From: Theristus sp. LFF4_11
Lineage: Eukaryota; Nematoda; Chromadorea; Monhysterida; Xyalidae
Length of the DNA stretch: 14,767 bases
Direction: 5' to 3'
Assembly (NCBI GenBank): GCA_030248135.1
Contig: JASANC010002956.1
Location: forward strand, 1-14,767
A program made the translations under genes and the position numbers. Each line of letters begins with the position of its first letter. Position 1 is the stretch's first letter. A model generated the notes under the pieces. That model was not told the DNA's origin and did no database searches. It worked only from the letters and a program-made list of their open reading frames with translations. Positions 1 to 6,600 of this stretch are shown here, piece after piece.

Positions 1-249
1 CAATTGTGGTTGCGCGACTTCAGTTGCTACAAGTCAAACAAGACAAGTTGTGACTTGATCGAACAACGACAACTCCGTTCGGCTGTGTTGCAATTTGATA
101 TTTGTTATCGTCGAATTACGAATTTCCTAATTCCACCAACAACGAATATCGGGGCAATTGTTTTACATTTGCACTCAAACGGTACAAACAGTTATACAGA
201 AATAAAGGGACAAATAATAATCGACGACAATATTATTGAATTCAAATAA
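1..249 (+). CDS. unrecognised open frame at left edge, possibly a 3' coding end
   Basis: The frame is open from the first base (CAA TTG TGG) to a TAA at 247-249, about 82 codons, with no ATG near its start. If real, it would be the last coding exon of a gene that begins outside the window. The C-terminal half is rich in Ile and Asn and ends in an Ile-rich stretch followed by EFK. I recognise no domain, signal peptide or membrane segment. An AT-rich run with ATAAT repeats follows the stop, which would suit a 3' UTR, but no AATAAA lies close by. The length is only modestly above chance for this composition, so this may be non-coding. Confidence 0.2.
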   Translation, partial: QLWLRDFSCYKSNKTSCDLIEQRQLRSAVLQFDICYRRITNFLIPPTTNIGAIVLHLHSNGTNSYTEIKGQIIIDDNIIEFK

Positions 250-1022
250 TAGTGTCTTCAAGAATAATAATAATAATATTTCATAATGAATAATACAATT
301 TGGAATGATTCTTCAAAGTGTTTTGTGGGAGATTCAGTTCATAGTGTCATAGGGAGCTGCCGCTCGGACTCTGGCCCTTATATAGGTTTTAGGAACCCAG
401 ATAATGGCTGGAGCAGAGAGCAGTAACTCTCCACGAAGAGTATAGTAAACGGTTAGGTTATTACAGTTGAGTGACAATAGCAAAGGGAAATAATGGGTCA
501 CCGATACAGTTACAGTGTGTGAGTATAGAGGATCATTATCTTCATTCCACTGTGTCCAGTGTCCAACGTGCACTGTGTTGTTGTGTCTCCAGCACAGCCG
601 GGGGTCCCGCCTTGTACAGCTTGCCTCTGCGCACGTGTGTTCAGCGGTCAGCCAGTCGGAGAACAAACGTTGAGCCTCGGTTGGCGAGTGCGATGCGTTG
701 TTCGACGAGACACGGTAGTGAAGATGATATCGGCACTACACATGTCAGAGCACATCTGTCACTTTGCACGGTACAGATCGCGTCAGATTTTGAATGAAAG
801 AGAGCGGAACGGGTTTGCATCACATATCAGGAAGTCATGGCGCCAAGATGTCCTTCGCACACGTTGTTCGTCGCACGCGTAGCGCTCCCACATTAATAGA
901 AAAATGTCGCACGTCATTCTGATAGACGCAGTAGAACGCGTCGTAGATCGCTGCAAAAGAGGAGAGACAAAAAAACAATGATGTTGTTGTATGGCCTATT
1001 TTTTAAACGTGTCCTACTAAAA

Positions 1023-1030
1023 TGACGTCA
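1023..1030. promoter_or_regulatory. CRE-type palindrome TGACGTCA, copy 1
   Basis: A perfect cAMP-response-element octamer in the context AAAATGACGTCA. The same 12 bases recur 160 bases to the right. CREB/ATF-type bZIP factors bind this octamer in animals. No promoter or transcript start is evident beside it, so function is only inferred. Confidence 0.35.
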
Positions 1031-1182
1031 TGTGCCACAAAACATGCGCTTGTCGTTCACAGCAAACCAGACTATCCGTTTAGCCGATTTCTTCCTGTAA
1101 ACGTAAACAAAAAGTCGAATCAGTCACACCAAACTGAAGTTTTCGTGCCTGTACTTTGACAAACGGGCGTTTTTAAATAAAA

Positions 1183-1190
1183 TGACGTCA
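1183..1190. promoter_or_regulatory. CRE-type palindrome TGACGTCA, copy 2
   Basis: Second perfect octamer, again preceded by AAAA. It is a direct copy of the site 160 bases to the left. Flanks beyond the 12 shared bases differ, so it is not obviously part of a longer repeat. Confidence 0.35.
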
Positions 1191-1484
1191 CATTAGTCTG
1201 GACACGTTTGAGTAAATCCACAATAGTGATGACAAAGATGGAGACAAAAACTGAGCGCCAAATCTGACTCTGGCTGATTGGCTACGTCATGTTCTTGTTT
1301 ACGTGCTAAGCGGTGTGATGGTGACCGTGGGTGAACGAGCGTTCCAGAGAGACTTTGTGTTGTTGTTGTCACACAATTGGCCAGATTGACTCCATCAAAC
1401 TCAGTCACTGAATCAGCGCCAGAAAACAAACAACATCTGTTCGCTATAACTCTACTATAATACCATTATCAATTCACCACTCAC

Positions 1485-2151
1485 ATGAACCCGTTGAACC
1501 GATAGATCTGATTGTCCGCGTGCTTGCCGGCACGTGACCCTTGAAAATGTTCGGTGTAAACGGCTGATCAAACTCGACCAAACGACTGCTGATTACCTGA
1601 AAAAAATCAAGGAAACTTGGTATAAATCCATTATTGGTTTTAAATTGGCTTTGACTGTGTGGTTTTTTAGAAATTGTTTGCTTGTGCACTTGCATGACAT
1701 AAAAGTGCCGAATAAAACACGCATCACAGAAACACGTCAAACGAAACCAGGACACCCACGAAAGCAACTAATTCTTTCACCTGTCTATTTCTGATTGCTC
1801 TCTCCATTTAAGTTTGACGTTGCCACATCCGACGATCGCAGCAGCAGAATGTCAGCCGGAATGATCTCATTGCAGCCAACGTGCACAAAGTCGCCCACAT
1901 GCACGTCACGCCACGTTTGACGCGTGTATTACTTTTCGACACTAAAATTTGTCATGGAATTTCACAAAAAATTAAAAAAGGGTTCGTAAAAGAAAACTGG
2001 TTCTGTCACTTCTCCCATACTCTGCAGTTGGACTGATTGAATTTCTGATCCGATCGAAATCTACGCCAGCCTTAGAAAATGTCCTTAATCACAGTGACAC
2101 GGAGCACAAACAGAATCTGAATCACGGTGATGTACGGCCGAATGCTTCAAC
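1485..2151 (-). pseudogene. P4-type phospholipid-flippase ATPase pseudogene (ATP10-like fragment)
   Basis: Three minus-strand exons are readable. Exon 2151-2010 (acceptor TGTCAG, donor GTGACA) encodes part of the first membrane hairpin: ILFVLRVTVIKD, then WRRFRSDQ and CRVWE. Exon 1941-1781 joins in frame and encodes [21 protein letters not shown], the start of the actuator domain, then LLLRSSD and TSNLNGES, matching the P4 signature SSD...TxNLDGE. Exon 1596-1485 encodes FTPNIFKGHV and, after a frameshift, ADNQIYRFNGF, the P4 segment usually read PNNxIYxFNG. P4-ATPases move phospholipids to the cytosolic leaflet of membranes. Damage seen: TAA at 2074-2072 where a Glu is usual, TAA at 1931-1929, TAG at 1787-1785, frameshifts near 2135 and in the last exon, about six residues missing after SSD, and DGE changed to NGE. 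Splice sites persist, so this is an unprocessed pseudogene. The phosphorylation (DKTGT) and ATP-binding domains are not in the window. The ATP10 assignment within P4 is less sure than P4 itself. Confidence 0.82.
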
Positions 2152-2608
2152 CTGACAAAAATGTCAATGTGTCAAAAAAATACCCAGCTTTTGAGCCCTG
2201 TAGCGCCACACCATTTTGGAATTTGCAAAATTTTGCCATAAAACTCACCGATTTGTTTTGTCCGCAAAGTGTCTCTGGACTGCAACTGTTGTTGTGTGGA
2301 GTGGAATGGCAACCGGTGACATTGTTGCTGTGTGTGACCGTGACGTGGACGTACGTGGGCGTGGTGGCACTTCCGGGACAGGTGTTGAAATTCAAGTTGT
2401 GCTAAATCAATCAGGGAGTTCAAAAAACCACATATATGATGGGCAAGCGCCTCGCGAAAGACTCTCGTGTGGCGGAACTTTGCAGATTTTGTTTTGGTGA
2501 CCTCAATTACCCCTTTTCCAAACCGTTACCATGCCTCTTTTTGTGTTTTGACCCCCAAAACGTCACTTATTCTCCGTCCCCAGCTAAAGTGAAGAAAAAC
2601 ATACATAC

Positions 2609-2798
2609 CGCCTTGAAATTCGATCAATTCTTTTGATGATGTCGCGACGACACAACACGTAGCAGCAACCAGACAACGTGGCCCTTGCAAACGGAGCAGC
2701 CGGACGCTCTGCGAGGCGAATCGTCACCTTATCTGCATCGGAAATGGTAAGCCAACCTTTGGGACGCTCAAAAACTTCATCGTCGATGTTGTCGAAAC
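2609..2798 (-). CDS. candidate exon upstream of the flippase pseudogene, unrecognised
   Basis: A 190-base minus-strand stretch bounded by a good acceptor (GATTTTAG at its 5' side) and a good donor (GTATGT). It is open throughout, giving 62 codons plus two bases. The peptide runs FDNIDDEVFERPKGWLT, then ADKVTIRLAERP, then SGCCYVLCRRDIIKRI. Codon third positions are richer in G and C than the flanking AT-rich DNA. It lies on the same strand and upstream of the flippase exons, so it could be the variable cytosolic N-terminal exon of that gene, or belong to another gene. The exon expected between it and 2151, carrying the P4 motif NRxxTTKYT, was not found. No homology is claimed. Confidence 0.3.
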
Positions 2799-3420
2799 CT
2801 AAAATCAGTCGGGAAAATGGTCCAAAATCTGCTGACGGTTTTACGAGGTAATATCAAAGAAAATTTTTGCTGAACTTTCAAAAAATTGTGCCAAAATTGA
2901 GGTTTTCAGAGCATATTAGAGGAAAATTTTCGAATTGAAAAAATCGGCATTTTTGTTTTTTAAATCACTTTTCAAAATTTCGAGTTTTGTTTAACAACCC
3001 CAGTCCAGCTCACGAGCATCGAGATCAATCGCATGACGAGACCACGAGACGAATCATCGAGCGGTTTCGAGCAATTTCTTAGTTTGCAAATCTGTCAATC
3101 CGCTCATGCTTCTCAATCCGAAGTCACCGGCAGGCAGGAACAAAACTCTTCTGACGTTTGATAGTTTGAGCTTTGAGGAAGAAAGAAGAAGGACTGTGTT
3201 GTGCTGTTGGCAACCAATTCCAAATTGCAATTTCACTTTTCAATAAAGCGTAAATTAACAAAAACAATTCACGCTTCGCTGGAAATTTTGTTTTGTTTAA
3301 ACATGTAGGCCAACCGTTCGAATGCACGTATTTTCGTGAATCGTGACTGCACTGCCGACATTTTGAATTTTTTTCTGAATTTGAAAAAAAATCGGGACTT
3401 TCATTTTTTCAAACCCAAAC
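2799..3420. other. AT-rich non-coding stretch
   Basis: Long A and T runs dominate at 2850-3000 and 3355-3415, with a loosely repeated GAATT(T)GAAAAAA...TCGG block near 2935 and 3375. A minus-strand frame at 3236-3054 is open for 60 codons but resembles nothing I know. The right end of this stretch abuts the target duplication of the foldback element. Confidence 0.5.
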
Positions 3421-3429
3421 ATCATAAAC
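3421..3429 (+). repeat. left 9-base target-site duplication
   Basis: ATCATAAAC directly precedes the GGCC end of the foldback element and is repeated exactly at 6510-6518 directly after the other GGCC end. Confidence 0.93.
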
Positions 3430-3436
3430 GGCCTTT

Positions 3437-3578
3437 AACAAAACCACGGAGGCAACACGGAACACGGAGGCTGCACGCTTAACAAAACCACGGAGGAAAC
3501 ACGGAGGCTGCGTGCAGCTAAAGTGACCCATATTTTATATGCACACAACACGCTGCGCACCTTTAACAAAACCACGGA
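3437..3578 (+). repeat. left subterminal motif cluster AACAAAACCACGGA
   Basis: The 14-mer AACAAAACCACGGA occurs at 3437-3450, 3481-3494 and 3565-3578, usually followed by GG and the CACGGAGGC words. The right end mirrors it with three inverted copies. Repeated subterminal motifs of this sort often serve as transposase binding sites; that role is inferred here. Confidence 0.6.
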
Positions 3579-3721
3579 ACACGGAGGCACGCGGATTTGG
3601 GGAGATTTGGGGACAGGACAAATCCGTCCCCCTCCAAAAAATTATGTTTTTGTTGAATACATAAATAAATGAATAAAGGCGCAATAAAGCAAAGCAAAGC
3701 AAACTGTCAAAACTAGACTTC

Positions 3722-4790
3722 AAGGATTACTGTAGCTCTCCAGTGGGTCTCGACACGATTTTTTAAAAACGTCCCTGATTGCCAGCAAAAGCTACTCTAT
3801 TGGTGGACACCGTTCATATGATTGCAACAAACAGTCTTATGTTTGAAGTTCGGGCACACGGGTTACGGTAGCGGTAGTTTTGGGTCTTGACACGAAGTTG
3901 CTGAAAACTACTTTGTTTCTTGCGAATAACAGTTGAAACCGTTTAGAAACATGCCGCATTATCACAGAACGTCAAAAATCGGATTTTAAGGAGTACGGTA
4001 ACACTGCTGTAGGTCTCGACACGATTTTTTAAAGACGTTCTTTTATTGCCAAGAACAGTTACTAGAATGGTGGATACCGTTCACATGATTGCATGAAACA
4101 GTCACATGTCTGAAGTATGGTCCCACGGGTTACGGTAGCTGTAGTTTCGGTCTTGACACGAAGTTGCTGAAAATTACTTTGTTTCTTGTGAATAACAGTT
4201 GAAACCTTTTAGAAACACGCCGCATCATCACAGAACGTCAAAAATCGGATTTTAAGGAGTACGGTAACTCTGCTGTGGCTCTCGACACGATTTTTTTAAA
4301 AACGTTCTTTTATTGCCAAGAACAGTTACTAGAATGGTGGATACCGTTCACATGATTGCATGAAACAGTCATATGTCTGAAGTATGGTCCCACGGGTTAC
4401 GGTAGCGGTAGTTTTGGGTCTTGACACGATGTTGCTGAAAACTACTTTGTTTCTTGCGAAGAAAAGTTGAAACCAATTAGAAACACGCAGCGTTTTCACA
4501 GAATGTCAAAACTTGAGTTCAAAGAATACGGTAACTCTGCTGTGTGGGTCTCGACGCGATTTTTTTTAAACTGCCTTTTATTGCCAGGAAAATACTAAAA
4601 TGATGGACACCATTCACATGATTGCCAGAAACAGTCATATGTTTGAAGTTGGGACCACGGGTTACGGTAGCTTTAGTTTTGGGTCTTGACGCGAAGTTGC
4701 TGAAAACTACTTTGTTTCTTGTGAATAACAGTTGAAATCTTTTAGAAACATGCTGCATTATCACAAAATGTCAAAAATTGGATTTTAAGG
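3722..4790 (+). repeat. left-arm tandem array, four units of about 266 bases
   Basis: Anchoring on GGTCTCGACACG-type sequence gives starts at 3746, 4012, 4278 and 4547, that is spacings of 266, 266 and 269 bases. Each unit also holds a second, related half (TTACGGTAGC...GGTCTTGACACGA), at 3891 for example. The unit is therefore itself an old dimer of about 130-base monomers. Units 2 and 3 are nearly identical; units 1 and 4 differ more. The array ends near 4800, where the unique spacer starts. Confidence 0.88.
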
Positions 4791-4806
4791 AGTACGGTAA
4801 GTCTGC

Positions 4807-5284
4807 AATACCGGCACACACCTACAATGTACCTTTGTATTTTTTTTGATTGACCTTTGTTTGATTGATATTTTAATTGATTGACATTGTCGACATAATA
4901 ATGAGTCATAAAAGTGTAAAAAATGCACAGTAATTCACAAGCGCAGAAAACTGCACCTGACATTTATGGTCACTGTGATTGCAGAACTAAACTAGTAAGA
5001 CGTCCGGGTGCTCATGTCAACCTTGACAACGCAACACATCAGCAACAACTGCCGTCACCGTTCTTTCTCGCGACACCACTCGCTTAACCGTTGCACATAT
5101 TTGCACTCGATCAACACATCTTCCTGTCGAAGCGTTCAAGAAACTCCGAAAACACTCGACTGTCACTCAGCGACGCTCAGCAAACGGTGACTACAAAATT
5201 GGCTTGTGCGCCACTACACGCAGGGTGACAGCGCGACTTGGACCACTGCATATACTGGTATGCAAACATTTTAAAGAGCAAAAA
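4807..5284. other. unique central spacer of the foldback element
   Basis: About 480 bases between the two arms are not obviously repeated on either side. They include three TTGATTGA-type words at about 4847-4883. A 60-codon plus-strand frame at 5008-5190 is Ser/Thr/His-rich with no domain and looks like chance. I see no transposase remnant here, so the element cannot be autonomous as it stands. Confidence 0.6.
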
Positions 5285-5999
5285 CTATATTCATAAGAAA
5301 CAAACTAGTTTTCAGCAACTTCGTGTCAAGACCCAAACTACAATTACCGTAACCCGTGAGACCATACTTCAGACATGTGACTGTTTCATGCAATCATGTG
5401 AACGGTATCCACCATTCTAGTAACTGTTCTTGGCAATAAAAGAACGTCTTTAAAAAATCGTGTCGAGACCCACTGCAGAGTTACCGTACTCCTTAAAACT
5501 CGATTTTTGACATTCTGAGAAAACGCTGCGTGTTTCTGATTGGTTTCAAATGTTATTTGCAAGAAACAAAGTAGTTTTCAGCAACATCGTGTCAAGATCC
5601 AAAACTACCGCTACCGTAACCCGTGTGCCCGAACTTCAAACATAAGACTGTTTGTTGCAATCATATGAACGGTGTCCACCAATAGAGTAGCTTTTGCTGG
5701 CAATCAGGGACGTTTTAAAAAAGTCGTGTCGAGACCCACTGGAGAGCTACCGTAATCCTTGAAGTCTAGTTTTGACATTTAGCTTTGCTTTGATTTATTG
5801 CGCCTTTATTTATTCATTTATTTAACAAAAACATAATTTTTTTGGACGGGGACGGATTTGTCCTGTCCCCAAATCTCCCCAAATCCGCGTGCCTCCGTGT
5901 TCCGTGGTTTTGTTAAAGGTGCGCAGCGTGTTGTGTGCATATAAAATATGGGTCACTTTAGCTGCACGCAGCCTCCGTGTTGCCTCCGTGGTTTTGTTA
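5285..5999 (-). repeat. right arm of the foldback element, inverted copy with fewer units
   Basis: Read on the minus strand, this arm repeats the left arm from its AACAAAACCACGGAGG word at the outer side inward. It goes through a TATATGCACACAACACGCTGCGCACC block and then about 1.7 tandem units. Its first unit starts like left unit 1 (GATTGCCAGCAAAAGCTACTC) but ends like left unit 3 (CACGCAGCGTTTTC). The arm therefore looks like a mosaic with units lost by unequal exchange rather than a simple truncation. Three inverted copies of the subterminal motif lie at 5901-5914, 5985-5998 and 6489-6502. Confidence 0.88.
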
Positions 6000-6072
6000 G
6001 ATTTGTATACATTCTTAAAAGTGATTTTTTTGATTTTTGATCTGAAGTTGCTTGTAATGATTCGTTGTAGGT

Positions 6073-6102
6073 TCCTAATCCTAAACCTAATCCTAATCCT
6101 AA
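6073..6102 (-). repeat. TTAGGA-type repeat, left copy
   Basis: Five near-perfect units read as TTAGGA on the minus strand, one of them TTTAGGA. It is the mirror of the array at 6375-6404. Similar to but not identical with the common animal telomere unit TTAGGG. Confidence 0.7.
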
Positions 6103-6374
6103 GCCAAGCCTTTTTGATAAGGTGAAAATGATCAATTTAGTTTTTGCATTTTTTTCTTTCCTGTGTTATGGAGGAGGAGCACCGGAACTGCAGATGCAGC
6201 TGTTTTAATAATGATGCATTACGGTTTTGTTAAGCGTGCAGCCTCCGTGTTCCGTAATGCATCATTATTAAAACAGGTGCATGTGCAGTGGCGGTGGCCC
6301 CTGCCCTTTAACACAGGAAAGAAAAAAATGCAAAAACTAAATTGATCATTTTCACCTTATCAAAAAGGCTTCGC

Positions 6375-6404
6375 TTAGGATTAGGATTAGGTTTAGGATT
6401 AGGA
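6375..6404 (+). repeat. TTAGGA-type repeat, right copy
   Basis: TTAGGA units with the same single irregular TTTAGGA unit as the left copy. This shows that both copies derive from one source rather than arising independently. Confidence 0.7.
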
Positions 6405-6509
6405 ACCTACAACGACTCATTGCAAGCAACCTCTGATCAGAAATCAAAAAAATCACTTTTAAGTATGTATACAAATCGGCGTGTTGCCTCCGTGGTTTTG
6501 TTAAAGGCC

Positions 6510-6518
6510 ATCATAAAC
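6510..6518 (+). repeat. right 9-base target-site duplication
   Basis: Exact copy of ATCATAAAC at 3421-3429, directly after the right GGCC end. Only 82 bases separate it from the ARPC5 start codon. Confidence 0.93.
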
Positions 6519-6600
6519 CACCACAACCGAAAACGAAAAAACCATTGGTGGTGGACCCGTGGTGACAAACGAAAACAATCGTAAAAGTTCAAAAACAATC

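Larger units (their letters stand above)
250..1484. other. gene-poor stretch with no recognised gene
   Basis: Several open frames of 60-108 codons overlap one another on both strands here, but none shows a recognisable domain or a convincing exon structure. The two CRE-type octamers listed separately lie here. A short minus-strand stretch at 950-838 follows a strong pyrimidine-rich splice acceptor (TTTTGCAG) and stays open, but it is unrecognised. The next exons of the minus-strand flippase pseudogene would be expected here and I could not find them. Confidence 0.5.
6000..6477. mobile_element. nested inverted pair of about 224-base elements in the right arm
   Basis: The left copy, 6000-6223, starts GATTTGTATAC and ends GATGCATTACG. 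It is flanked by a 9-base direct repeat, GTTTTGTTA, at 5991-5999 and 6224-6232. The right copy, 6253-6477, is its inverted form and is similar along nearly its whole length. Between them lies about 30 bases (GTTTTGTTAAGCGTGCAGCC...) that matches the host foldback element, as seen at its left end around 3460-3490. The left copy thus looks like an insertion with its own target duplication; the right copy has no clean duplication. Neither copy has clear terminal inverted repeats of its own, and neither codes for protein. Confidence 0.75.
3430..6509. mobile_element. foldback transposon, non-autonomous, about 3.1 kb
   Basis: Both ends begin GGCCTTTAACAAAACCACGG when read inward. The outermost 30 bases match perfectly in inverted orientation (3430-3459 and 6480-6509), and the ends are flanked by the 9-base duplication ATCATAAAC. 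Inside, a much longer inverted similarity pairs about 3480-4790 with 5285-5999, so the strand could fold back on itself. The arms contain about 266-base tandem units, more on the left than on the right, around a unique spacer. No frame in it looks like a transposase, so it would need one supplied in trans. Long arms of tandem repeats and a 9-base duplication recall the foldback (FB) elements of Drosophila; the duplication length also suits Mutator-like elements. The superfamily is not decided. A smaller inverted structure is nested in the right arm. Confidence 0.92.

Noticed and set aside
334..882. Overlapping frames of about 110 codons on both strands
   Set aside because: They overlap one another on both strands with no domain, no splice context and no codon pattern distinguishing one from the others.
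1785..2074. In-frame TAA and TAG codons read as a reassigned genetic code
   Set aside because: The stops fall at positions for different amino acids, frameshifts accompany them, and ARPC5 reads normally with TGA as its stop and no internal TAA or TAG.
3722..4790. Regular repeats as a CRISPR array
   Set aside because: The unit is about 266 bases with no unique spacers between short repeats, and the setting is a eukaryotic foldback transposon.
5889..6584. Several 60-80 codon frames inside the foldback element, including one with LGLGLGLG repeats
   Set aside because: The GL repeats are simply the translated TTAGGA tract, the frames mirror each other across the inverted repeat, and none has a transposase motif.
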